Source: Pterobdella sp. o SKG-2022 (lineage: Eukaryota > Annelida > Clitellata > Hirudinida > Piscicolidae). Taken from it: DNA of 64,000 bases. The stretch spans positions 16,229,447 to 16,293,446 of the forward strand of contig OZ038322.1 in NCBI GenBank assembly GCA_964035795.1, given 5' to 3'. The notes under the pieces are model-generated. The model did not search any database. It was not told where the DNA came from and worked only from the letters and a program-made list of their open reading frames with translations. The translations under genes were made by a program, and so were the position numbers. Positions 10,801 through 23,028 of the stretch are shown here, piece after piece (positions within the stretch are counted from its first letter, which is position 1; each line of letters begins with the position of its first letter).

Positions 10801-13800
10801 ATACCATACTATAGAATATTTCCCGTATAACCCTGGAGAAATCGGACAAACAAGCTTTATTCGTTGACCTCTTATAACAGCAACTTCTTTTAAATAAAAG
10901 TTTCTATCTAGATGTAGTTTTTCTGTAAATATTAATAAATTTTTGAGTATAAAATGATTCAGAAGCTTTGATAGCTTAATTAAAATCCCAAGATTGTAAC
11001 CTTGGACGTTCACCAAAATTTGCTTCGTATCAACACCATATTTATTACGAGTCAAACAAGAGTAAGACCCTTGGTGGATTTCTTTCTTGGCATGTAGAAT
11101 TTGCAAAACACCACCATTTTGTTTTAGTTGTAAATAACCACTAGGACTTACAGGGTTGTGGTTGTAAAACCATTTTATTGTGGCTCGAGGATACCCTGTG
11201 GCTTTGCATACCAATGGAAAACTAAATCCTTCTTTTACTAATATTTTTTTTATTCCGTTGTCCAGTATTTTTGGTGGATCTAGAAGAATTCATGAGTTTG
11301 AGTTTTCAAAAATAAATTTTATTCAAAATTTTCAAGCATCTCGTTGTTTTTTCACTATTATATCATACTATATTAAACTCACCATATACTGTAATATTGA
11401 TGTCTAAAGCATCTGAAGAATATTCATTTAGAGCCTCACACGTATATCTACCCTGATCATTTAATGTTACAGAAGCTATCTCCAACGTGTTCTTTAAAGG
11501 CCCTCTAAAAGAAGTGTGCCTTCTAAAGAAACCTTCAACTATTTCTTTACCGTTTTTCTTCCATTTGATTTTTGAGTATATGGTTTTTCCAGAAGCTATT
11601 AAACAAGTTAGTTTTAGTTTTTTGTTCAGTTGCGCATAAGCTTGTATCTTGGTGTTTCTTCTATCAATCACGATTTGAACTTTTAGGTAAAATAATAAAA
11701 AATATATCAAAAATTTATATTATTTCGAAGTCAGTCTTACTTAGAACTGTGACAATAAAATGCTTGTTACTACTTCCAATTTCATTGACAGCTTTGCACA
11801 CATAAACACCTCGATCTTTTTGTTCAACACTTTCTATGCTTAAAACGCTTCCATCATTTTCAAACTCGTAATCATGGTGCCGATTTTTGTCAATTTCATG
11901 GCCATCTTTAAGCCATGTGATTTTTGGACGTGGGAATCCGTTTATATCGCAATTCAAGGTTAAAGGCTTGTGTTCAAATACTTTAATGTAAGAAGTTTGC
12001 TTCTTAGTTACCTTTGGAGAAACTGATTTTTTCATTGTTTTTATAATAGTTATGTTGATTTTTTAAATTTATTTTTATGTTCTAATATTCAGCACTTAGT
12101 TCTTTCACTATTAATTTAAATACTAAGAGTATATTTTTCAAAATCTATAAATAGTTATAATAGTTTAAATAATTTTTAAATAATAAAAACTAGTTTCATA
12201 TTCTCTAACCACTTTTTTTGATCATAAACTTCCTGCAAATGCTTCCTATATCATTGGATGCTCTACACTCAAATACGCTATAGTTGTCTAAATGAGATCT
12301 CGGAACTGTCAACGCATTAGTTTGAAAATCAATCTTCAGAGTTTCATCATAGTGAAGTATTTCTTCGCCATTTTTATACCATTGAACCACAGGTTTTGGA
12401 ATTCCAAAGATCGGACAATCAAGAGTTATGTAGTCTTTTTTTGTCTTTACCACCAAATTGTTTTTTCGGCCATCCGTGAAAAATGGATGCACTAAAATTA
12501 TAGGAGAATTATTTTTTAAAAACCAACACATAATGTTCCATTAATGTTTCAGAAATTATGATTTATTCATGATAAAGCACAACCAGATAGTCAAAGAATT
12601 GTTTAAAAATGTTATAACTCACAGCTAGCATCCAAGGTGTGTGTTTTTTTATCTATGCCGGCTGAATTTTTAGCTATGCAAACAATTGAAAACCGGGAGA
12701 TTGACGGATTTGGTTGATTATAAGTTGGAAACGCGGGGTAAAGGAGGTTATTCTGCTGATAAATTTTCTGAATAGGATAATTTTGTTTAAACCAAGTTAT
12801 TTGTGGAGAAGGATTTCCCGTAGCTTCACAGTTCACAACAAATTGACCGCTTCTATCCACTTGCAAGTTGAAAAAACTTATTTTGGGAGCCACTGAGTGA
12901 AACATAATTTTTATTCAACTAAAACAATTGATCACTTTTAAAAAAAGATGAGGAAACCCATAAATTACCGTGAACTTCGAACTGAACTGTGCTCAAGAGA
13001 ACGTGAGTAGGGGTTTTAGCATAACATGAATAAACTCCTTGGTGAAAGAGATGAGATACTGGAATCATCAATGAACCAGTTTGTGGATTTAAACAAATTT
13101 TTGTTCCAAGAAGACAATTACTCCACGGATCGAAACGTAACAGCTGTTCATCTTTCTTCCACAATACAATCACAGGGCTGTAATTATTTGATCCACAATC
13201 ACACCTCAACTCTGCAGGTTGCTTTTCGACTACTGCTATCACTACTGCTTCATTTTGATACGGTTTTGGATAGCTTTTCGGGTTTTCTGATAAAGATTTG
13301 TTTTGTTATTACAAACTTCAAGAAATTTATTGAATTTTTTATTTTATTTTAAAGCATGTTTTTCACCCGTTTGGAAAATATTACATAAGGTTACATAAAT
13401 TCTAATGTTTCAAAATTTTTCTAAATAAAACTTACGTGTAACTATAAGTTCAACTATCTTTGTCGCTTTTATAAACTGGTTCGAAGCCAAGCACTCATAG
13501 AAGCCTGCATCTTGGTAAGCAACATTTTCAAACACCAAAGCATTGTCGTGGTTTATATACACATTTTTTTCTGGGTACATTTTTTTTCTATCTTTTAGCC
13601 ATTCTATGCCTATTTTTGCTGTAGATTGGGCTTCACAAGGTAAGACTGCTTGTTGGCCTAGGAAAACTTTTACTTTCGTTACAGAATCAAAAATTATTTT
13701 TGTTTCTGCGAAATAAAAATATTTTCCATAATGAATAAATTTAAATATCATTAAGATATATTTCATTTATATTTATATTTTATATATTATTATATTTTAT

Positions 13801-16800
13801 ATTTATAATTTATATATTATTATATTTTATATTTATAATTTATATTTATATATATTTATCACAACCTAAATATAGTGGAAAAAATATTGGAAAAGTGGAA
13901 CCTAAAAATGAATCCCACGAAAACGGAGACTCTCAAAATCGGATCAGACGACGAGTGGAAAAATGCCATGAAACTGGGTATGCTACCCAATACAAAGCAA
14001 GATTGTAAAAAGCGAAAGCAGCTAACAACAACGGCAATTCTCAAGCTAAAAAAAATATGGAACTCAAGTATAACAAGAAACAAAAAGTTAAGAATCTACA
14101 AAGCTTACGTTCAAAGCATCATGCTTTTTGGTTATAGCACGTGGGCAATGGACAAGGGGATGGTTAGATCGGTGGACAGTTTCAACCAAAAAATGGTGCG
14201 GTATGTATGTGGGGTTTTTTGGCCAAACCGCATGAAAACAGAAACCTTGAATGCCCTGATTGAACCAGCCTCTCAAATCGGGACAAGGCGACGCTGGCAA
14301 AGGTTAGGCCATATTCTGCGCATGGATGATCTGGTTCCAGCTAAACAATCCACCATCAATTGCCTCAAGAAAAAAAACGCAAATCGTGAAAGACCTAGCA
14401 CCAGCCTTCTCACAACGATCAAACACGATCTAAAAGCCCACAAACTAAACATAGATCAAGCAGTTGAACTGGCGCAAGACAGGGACCTATGGAAGCTGGA
14501 GGGAAGCCGTACCCCGGCGAACGAAGATTTTTGAATATATTTGAACACCTAATTTTATCTCTATTTTTGTCTCTTGGTAAACCCTAATAAATAAATAATA
14601 AGATATATTTTATGACGTACGCTTGACTTTCAAGAGAATATTTATATGAACTGATCCGACTTCGTTGGATGCGGTGCATACATAGGTCCCAGTATGCTCT
14701 AAGTTAGCAATTTTTATGAACAATCCCCCGTTGTTTTTAAATGAAATATTTTCATCAGTAAATAAATTTTTTTTTCCATTTTTTTGCCATGTGATTCTAG
14801 GTCTGGGAATCGCATGAACTTCACAAGGCAGTTCAATGCCATGACCCACTTCAACCTCATAGCGGTTCCTTGTTTGTTTAATTACAGGGCCAGCTGTATG
14901 AGATTTAAACAAAATAATTTCAATTTTATTTATTTGAAGTTTTACCTCTTACTATGACTCTATTGACTTGAGTAGCGCTTCCTGCTTGGTTCGAAGCAAT
15001 ACAAACATAATCTCCACTGTCTGATATCGTAACACTTTTCAAAACCAAGTTCTCGCCTTGAAAATTCAAAAAATAACGTCAATATTAAAAAGAGGTTTAT
15101 GTTAAAATATTCATTTTTTAAATTTTAAAAACAGTAAAGACCATTTATTATGAACTTTCCGTTTATCATCCATTTTATAGAAGGCCTCGGAGCACCCGAA
15201 GAGGGCTTACAAACTAAATTTACGTTTTGATTTACTCTGGCGTTCAAGATTACAGTTCCTTTTAGAAAATTGGGCTTCTCTGTTACATGAAATAATATTA
15301 AATTTTGAGGAAAGAACATAATGTTTTTGACCTACGTATAACATTCAGGAAAACTTTTCTTTGGGCTGATCCAACCTCGTTGGATGCGGTGCATACATAG
15401 AGCCCAGTATGTTCCAAGTTAGCACTTCTTATGAATAACCCGCCATTATTTCTGAGTAAAATGTTTTTTTCAGAAAATATAATTTGTTTTCCAGCTTTTT
15501 GCCATGTGATTTCAGGCTTGAGAGACCCGCCAACTTCACAAGGCAACGCAATGCGATGACCCACTTCAACTTCATAGCGGTTCCTTGTTTGTTTAATTAC
15601 AGGGCCAGCTGTAAACATATTGATTATTATAAATAAGTTTCAAATTATTTTCGCTCAAAGTTTATACCGATAACAATAACTTTTGTGACTTGAACAGCAC
15701 TGCCTGCCACGTTGGAAGCTAAACAGACATACTCCCCACTGGAAGAAGTCGACACTCTTCTCAGAACCAAACGTTCACCTTTAATAAAATTAGGTTAAAA
15801 CTTACTGAAACTTAACTTTAAAACCGTGATCCTATTTTTATTTATGATCTAGATACAAATTTATTCAAATTATTTTTTACCCTTTTGAATAAAACGTCCA
15901 TTTTTCGTCCATTTTATGGAGGGTATTGGGATTCCGGTGGAGGGTTTGCAAACTAAATTCACGTTTTCATGTACTTTGACTCTCAAAATTATGTCTCTTT
16001 TGTTGAAACTGGGCTTTTCTGTAGAAATGCGTTGGTCTGCTATATCTTATGAAGCTATACAAAAATTTTTAATTAATTTCATATGTAAGTCGACCATTGA
16101 GTCGTTCTAAGGCTTGGTTTAGATTGACCAATTAATAGGTTTCACAAGGGTGCTGACCTATAATAGCTATTATGACGAATAAATGATATTTTAAATCAAA
16201 AAAGTAGAGTGAAAAGTAAAAAAAATCTAGTTCTCATTTGGCATATAGTAAAAGATCAAAAAGAAAAGTTCATTATTGTCAAAAATACGTCATTTGTGGC
16301 CACAAACTATTCTATAAACAAAACAATAGCATAAAAAAAACTATATTAAGCAGGTGAAATGTAGAAAAATGTCAATAGTTTTTTCTAACGGACGATTAAA
16401 CATCATGAAACAAAATAATGGCAAACTAAAAAACTTGTGATTCAAATAAAAAATTTATTGTTTGTATTCAAGACAACTTTAATCATATTTACAAAACTTC
16501 TATTTGAAAAACTATCATTTAAGCTCTTAAAATTTAACCAGAAACAACGAAAAAAAGATATATGAGGCCAAAGAGGAAGAATTATTCAATCTGTCAAATT
16601 TAAATTTCAAAAAAGTTCAAACTGGTATTTTATTTATAAAATTGCTTTTACTCTTATGTTAAATAGTATTTTTATCTAAATCTCTTCATTTTTTCCTAAC
16701 ATGATGTGTTTATTGGGGTTTTATGCAAAAATTCTTTCTAAACTATGTGTTTTTTTGAGGGATAATATATATTAGAAGTGAATTTTTGAAAAGTATACTG

Positions 16801-19800
16801 TAATTATTTACGTTAAAAATATTTAGTTATTTAAATTTGAAAAATCTCAAAAATTGTATAATCCGATATAAAATATTAAAATATGGATTGCATAAAGTGA
16901 TGACAAAAACTCAAAATAGAAAAATTTTATAAGCAATTAAATTCACTTTATGATAATGATTCGCTAAAACCATCAATATTTGGCTTACCAAACTGCTTTA
17001 AAATAACTCTAGAGGATGCTTTGGCGTCTAGATTAGAAACAATACACACATAGTTGCCTAACATATCAAGAGTGACACGCCTTGTAGAATTAATAAAAAT
17101 AAGTATTCAATTGGAGTTTAAATCTTTATTCAAAAAAAAACAAATATTTTAAAACTATATTCAATAAAATCCAAAAAGCTTTGATTTTAAGAAGCAATAC
17201 ACGAGGAAAAATTTAACACTTGAAGAGCAGGGATCCATCTGTCAGTATTTTATGGGCAGAGTGGATATTGACCAAATGTAAGGAACCAGGTATTTCTCTG
17301 AACCATTCAAATTTGTAAGATCCTTGAAAATAATTTTTATAACTATTTTGTTTTAAATAAGTTTTTCCAACAGAAACTTTTTAATTTTACGTCAATTAAA
17401 GTATTTGTTCTATTTTATTCTGAAAGTACCGAATTACCTTTAGGAATTGTAAGGTCGGCAAGAACAAAGTATTTATTTTAAAAAAGACACGAAGCTTTTT
17501 GTAAGACTAGCTTACATTATCAAGTGATAATTTGAATATCACTGGATAATGTAAGCTAGTCTTCGTGTCTTTTTTAAAATAATTACTTTGTGTTTGTTGA
17601 CCTACATTTTTATTTAGGCTATTATACTTCACCTGTGGAAATCAATGGGGTTTTGAATATAATTTGTTTTCCTAGTAGGGCATAGAAAGTCCTTGTTGGA
17701 AGCAGTTTTGGCGGGGGCTCTAAAGAAGTTGAACGAGTTATTTTTCTTTGAATTTATTTAGTAATACATAATTTATTAATAATTCGAGTAAAAATTGATC
17801 AATATAATAAAAAAAAGTTAAGAAAAGTCATTAGAAGCATTTATTTTTTATATTTCTTTTTTTCAATCAAATTTTCAAAAAACACCCTAAAATACTGCTA
17901 CGTATTTAACTTTCAATACATCTATAAATTTTAGCTTAATCCAATTCATTTGGTTTCAAAATTTATTACAATTATTGATTTCCAAATACTTTGCTGTTTT
18001 TGAGTTAAGTTGTTCTTTCACAATGATATCAAATTTTTTTTAATTCTCATATATTCTTTAAGTCAGTTTCATTTCAATGTTTGATCAAACAATTTTCATA
18101 TTCATTCATAACTTTAAAATTTTGAAGCTCTTTTGTTAAATTCTAATTTAAATATTTTAATAAACCGCCTTGAAGTTTGTTTTTCATTTTTAATAAATAT
18201 TCTAATTAAAAAAAACGTCATTGTGAAACTATAATTGAAAGTATCAACTTATGAAGCTCTACCTCTGATCAAAAGGTGGGCAGAAGCACTTGAACTTCCA
18301 GCAGAGTTGACGGCCTTGCATGAGTAATGACCTACATCGCCTTTTTTCACCTCTTTTATCTTGTACTCTCCTACAGCGGAATGTCTGTTTTGTTTTGAAA
18401 AAATAATTTTTTTGAAGGTTAATTAAAATTTGTACAGGTTTATTCGTTTGTTAAATTTTGAAAATTATACGAGTTTTATAATTATTGATTAGAATGAACT
18501 TTTTAAAAATTGGTCAAAAAAAATTTTTAAATGAAATTCAAATAATTAACATTTTATTTGTTCAATAACTCGATTAACTCTGTAGTAAAACCCTACTTGT
18601 AATTCAGTGTATATCTTAGGGGTTTGTTGTTTTTGAACCACGAGAGTTTGAACGGAAGGAAGCTTTTAACAGAGCATTTTAGAACAAAAGGTCGTGTACG
18701 ATAAGCAATTTGGTTTTGTGGAGACATAGAAGTTAGAGGTGGAGGGCCTTTGATGGAACTTATAGCAATGGCTGTGATTCTAATGAAGTTGTACCCTTTA
18801 TTGTCGATTCCTAATATCTAATATTATAACAAATGAAAAATAATGGTTTGTAAAAATTGATTAAAATATAGAATTACTTTAATGAAAAAGTTTTGCTTGG
18901 GTAATAGAACTTTTGAAAGCTGGTATAAGAGGTTTCTTGAGGTTACAAAACTTCTGAAGAGGACTTCATTTTGGAAGCCAACAAATTGTACTTCAGTTAT
19001 TTTTCTCAACGTTTTTGATTCATATGTACCAATTAATAAATGGTTTTGATGATCTGCAAATTAAATAGAATTTTCATTAAAATCATTAAATAATTGTAAA
19101 TTTCTTATTCCAACCATGGATTACCTTTGATTGGCCTGTTAAAGGTTTGGTAAATGTTTTGCGTTGGATAGACAGAAAATCCATGATAGAAATTCAAAGA
19201 ACTCAGCCCCGTTATGCGAATGGTAGCTTTACTTGAACAAGAAATCACAATCTTCCAACTTCCCGCCTCAGGGTGTTTAGCACGCAAAATAATTGATTGT
19301 TTCAACTTCAGTAACACTCGAAAGCCTTTGGTCGCGGAAAGTCTTTTTCCTTCAAATTAATTTTGAATTTTATTTATATAATATTTTTAAACTTTTATGT
19401 ATTGGGAAGTAAAGTCTTTAAACAGTTGAAAGAGCATCACCTGAAGAAGTTATAGCATGGACTTGCGGCTTTTCTCCTGAAACAGAAATAGTTATTTCTT
19501 TCAGTTGTTTATCGATGGGTATTTCAATTTTGAAAGTTCCTCTGTGTTTCATTACTACCGTAGCCAGGTTAACTTTCTCTGCTTGCAAAGAGTTTCGAAC
19601 AAAATCCAGAACCTTTAATGTGTATATTACGATAAGTGTGGTGAAAATTAATTAGCTGAATTCAAACCTGATGTAACAAAATAAAGTTTGTTAGCATTTT
19701 GAAGTAGATTTTTTTTCATCAATTTCAAAAAACTTAGTTATTTATAAGAGTGAAAAATTCATTCAACACTTGCCAATTTAACTTGGGTTTTCCGAAGGTT

Positions 19801-21012
19801 GAAAACTTGACCTGAGCTGGCTGCAGCAATGCGTTCGTATACTTTGTAGTCTTCATGTTCATAACCATTACAAGTCCCGGTTAATAAAAAAACCACCTTG
19901 ATAATAATTTAATATCTTTGTTCAATTGATATTCAGTCTGGTGAATTTCAAACAATTTAAAAAAATTTTTTTAGATTACTAGTAATCTAAGGTGTAAAAG
20001 CAGCGATTCAAAAGTTTAGCTAACTTGACTTTGTTTTTTTTGTATAAGTGCCAAAACTTCATCTGAGAGCCTGTAATCTTTAGCTGAAGCATCAGTAAAC
20101 ACGTAAATGAAAGAATTCGGAGAGCACTTTTCGAGAGCAGCCTTTATTGCAGTGATACTCATTTCAGGGCAGTCCCCACCTCCTTGCACGTACAAGTCCC
20201 TCAACATGGACTGAAACTTGTCTGGATCGCTTGTGGCTTTTACAGGGCCCACCTCTGAAACGTCAATAATTTTTTGATTTCTTTTAAAGACATTGTATGC
20301 TTTTAAACTCGGTTCATTAACTCCAATGTAATTTTTATTTAAAATCACGTTCATTCAAAATAGAGCTAAAATTTTTGAGAAGTGAATTTTCGTCATAGTT
20401 CATTGCTTCAATTGAATTGAAAACTAAGAAATTGTGGTAAAGTTTTAGTTGTCGAAAATTCTAGCCAAACTCTAGATAAACGTGTTTTTAAATATAATTT
20501 TATGAAATCTCCATGCGATCAAGTTTCTATTTATTTCTTTAAGAAAACATTTCATGAAGGAAGTTCATACCAGGATCTGCAAACGGCACAAGAACGTAAT
20601 TATGAATAGGGTTTTTTGCTCTACCAGAGACAGTAGCAAGAATTTTGGCAGCACCGTCAATGGCTTGCACCAGTTCTGGGTACATTGAACCTGTTATGTC
20701 AAAGACAAAAGCCAATGACGATGCTCCTTGTTTTGTTTTGATAGTTCTTTCTATTGAAAAGTTTTGATGATTCTCTACATGGTTAGGTGGTGGAATAGAA
20801 GACTGATTGGTTTGTATGGGAGGAAATGAAACATGCAGTTCTTGGGGAGCGCTTTGGTGCTGTGAAAAGTGAAATGTTTTGGATGCGGAGGCCTGTTGCA
20901 TGTTGTGTCCATAATGATGATGTCTTCTGAACTCGCATTCACAATTCAAAAAGTGCAGTACAATAACAAGAGTTTTAAACAGTCTTCGAATAAAACTCTT
21001 TTTAAGAGTCAT
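7811..21012 (-). CDS. Hemicentin-like protein A: VWA plus about 19 Ig domains, no TSP/EGF tail
   Basis: Reading from 21012, a signal peptide ([20 protein letters not shown]) and a His-rich linker lead to a VWA domain with the hemicentin-type MIDAS motif FDITGSM (about 20710) and [10 protein letters not shown] (about 20080). The conserved post-VWA region follows ([20 protein letters not shown] near 19850; [11 protein letters not shown] near 19190). From about 18750 to the end come about 19 Ig I-set domains, each one or two phase-1 exons, with Cys, Trp and D-x-G-x-Y-x-C landmarks. The last exon ends KIFSVTIQK and stop at 7811-7813, so there are no TSP1, G2F, EGF or fibulin modules and no membrane segment. 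Hemicentins are secreted basement-membrane-linking proteins. Ig 9 (12.62-12.90 kb) lacks the normal F-strand motif. Introns hold a retrotransposon fragment and two foldback elements. Family is certain; individual exon ends are approximate. Confidence 0.9.
8055..8187. repeat. Foldback (MITE-like) element, arms about 58 bp
   Basis: Left arm 8055-8112 and right arm 8129-8187 are near-perfect inverted copies around a 16-base loop, sharing the core AAAAGCTATCATTTTCG and its complement CGAAAATGATAGCTTTT. It lies in the last intron of hemicentin-like gene A. Confidence 0.85.
13763..13859. repeat. AT-only tandem repeat
   Basis: Degenerate tandem copies of ATATTTATAATTTATATATT / ATTATATTTT, with a period of roughly 37 bases repeated about twice and shorter echoes at the ends. 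It directly precedes the 5' edge of the retrotransposon fragment, in an intron of hemicentin-like gene A. Confidence 0.75.
13860..14600 (+). mobile_element. 5'-truncated non-LTR retrotransposon with 3' end
   Basis: An open frame of about 219 codons (13875-14534, plus strand) encodes the C-terminal end of a non-LTR polymerase: [17 protein letters not shown] (post-palm GK-type motif), then thumb/connection sequence [35 protein letters not shown] and a terminal [11 protein letters not shown]. The 3' UTR ends CTAATAAATAAATAATAA. The catalytic domain is missing, as expected of a 5'-truncated insertion. It sits antisense in the intron between two Ig exons of hemicentin-like gene A. A second, shorter copy of the same 3' end occurs at 62697-62805, which fixes the 3' boundary. 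Confidence 0.88.
14617..16030 (-). repeat. Tandem duplication of a two-Ig module in gene A
   Basis: Ig 3 and 4 (about 16030-15660 and 15618-15340) and Ig 5 and 6 (about 15290-14945 and 14890-14617) are copies of one two-Ig unit. The first domains share VNLVCKPS and PSIKW; the second domains both begin [18 protein letters not shown] and share [17 protein letters not shown] identity is plainly higher than with other Ig exons of the gene. Confidence 0.85.
17464..17592. repeat. Foldback (MITE-like) element with ACGAAGC core
   Basis: Left arm 17464-17526 (ACAAAGTATTTATTTTAAAA, GACACGAAG, CTAGCTTACATTATC) pairs with right arm 17532-17592. The left arm has about 12 extra bases (CTTTTTGTAAGA) next to GAAG. 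It lies in the intron that splits Ig 2 of gene A, between exons at about 17643-17733 and 17235-17325. A half-copy is at 1664-1733. Confidence 0.85.
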
Positions 21013-23028
21013 AATTTAGACCTAAAAGACGGTTTAAACTGCAGAATTTATTCTATTTGATAATAAATATTTTTACAAGACTAAAATTTAAATCTATCAT
21101 CAAATATTGTTGTTTGCTCTGCTTTATAAATATCGCTTTTGAGTTCTCGTCGACGCAAAAAAATTTGACTTGCAAATTATCTAACTTCGTGTTTGATAAA
21201 CTTATGAAGTATTTATTGACTTTTTTAAAGGTTTAACTTCACCAACAATGTGTGTTGGGTGTTTTGCTTCATCAGAAACCTTGCAAGTTGAAACAACGTT
21301 TTTAATATAAGATGTTTAGTTTGCAAAAATGATGCACCTCATTTGGAATTCCGAGACTTCAAATCAATCTCATTAATTTTTGCTGAGTATTATATGTACT
21401 TTTGAACTTGAATTTAAAATTATATAATACGTAAGCTTTCAAGATGCTAAAGGAAATCGTTTGTGAGTCTTTTTGGTCGAATTGATTGAGGAATTACAAT
21501 TTTATATTAGAATCTGGGAAAATTTTATACTTCATTTAAAAAATTTGATTCTTGATCGCAGTTAAATTATCTAAATAGTTTCAATAGAAAATTTTTATTT
21601 TAAACACTAACAGAATGCTTCATTGTAAGTAAAAACAACTTTTAATTCAAAGAATTAAAATAATTTTTTGAATCTGTTTTTTAATGAAATTTCTAAGTTC
21701 TAAACACATATAAATTTTGAGAAAAGTTTTTTCAAAGCTTTTACTTTGTTTGAAAAATCTCGTCCAGCATTTAGAAGCATTTGCTCTCAAATGTCTAAAA
21801 ACTTATTTTTTAATTTTTGAAATAAGCAATTGAATTTTAAAAATATTTTTTTTGTTTTTTTTTTCATTGTTCCAGAAGTTTTTCGCATGATGCGGGTAAT
21901 TACAGGTTTCAAGATCAATAAGTTGAGTAGAGTTTAATCGAGTTCTTGCAAAGTTTTTTGTTAATTTTAAAATAGCAATCATTGTTTAAATACAAGCCCT
22001 TGATTGATTAAGCATGTATAAGTGCATCAGCATCAAATTCTCCACAGATACTCATTAATGCATAATAGTCAGATGTCGACTCAACTTTATCTGAGATTTG
22101 GTGAAATGGAACATCTTTTGTTTGAAATTTAATTCAAAAATATTATTCACTTTTAACGTCTAAACTCCTACATAATTTTTAAGAAAAACATTAAATTGAA
22201 ACTTTTAATTAAGTGAAAGATTTCAAATAACAAAAAGAAAACTTCAACTTATACATTTACAACATCAAAAGGTTAAATAAAATCTTATTCGAAACACTTT
22301 ACTGTCTCTATACGTGGTGGAGTGCAGTATCGAACGCTTTTCATAGAATTCATATACCCGATCAATTTTTGTGTATATTACCATAAAGAATACCTCCAGT
22401 CGATTTCAAACGTATTTATCAAGAAGATATTTAACGTTTTTATGAATCAAATAAATAAAATTTTGTGTTTTAAGCTTTTCATTATAAAAAATAAGTCCTG
22501 TCTTTTACTAATAGTTCCCTATGTTTAAATGGTATGAACTCTTAACGTTGAAAACTACAAAAGTATTTTATGTGGCTTCAAAACACACAAGTTCACAAAA
22601 TAACTCGAGCTCAAAGCTTTGGTTTTTTTAAGAAGACACCACCAGATTGTAAATGCTTTTTGAAAAATCTACTTTTGTGTTATTCAAGCCACTGTATTAA
22701 ATTTTATAAATGATATTTAAATTACTCTAAACTTCAGTAATTCACTAGTTCATGAAATTTCTAATGAATGAACTAATTTTTTAAAACTCATTTGACGAAT
22801 GGAGTTGGTTTATTAACAAAAAGAACGTGTTTTTGAGAAAATAAATCTCAAATATAAGAGATAATGCTTCAAGCACACAGACGTTCAAGAAATTGAAAAG
22901 CAACAATATTAAAATAACCACAACACAAATAAAATTAAGCAAACGGACAGTTTATTTAAATGCAAATTCAGTTAAAAGTTTTTATGAGAAACGAACACTA
23001 AATATTCATTAAACCAAATTTTATGACC
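21013..23028. other. Spacer between the tandem hemicentin genes
   Basis: About 2 kb between the stop of hemicentin B and the start of gene A, both on the minus strand. It must hold the promoter of gene A. No coding exon, TATA-type element that stands out from the AT background, or repeat was recognised. Confidence 0.5.

Noticed and set aside
17430..17470. Apparent exon [10 protein letters not shown] between the two halves of Ig 2 in gene A
   Set aside because: No acceptor precedes it and an in-frame stop lies just upstream in the foldback element. The flanking exons join directly in phase without it.
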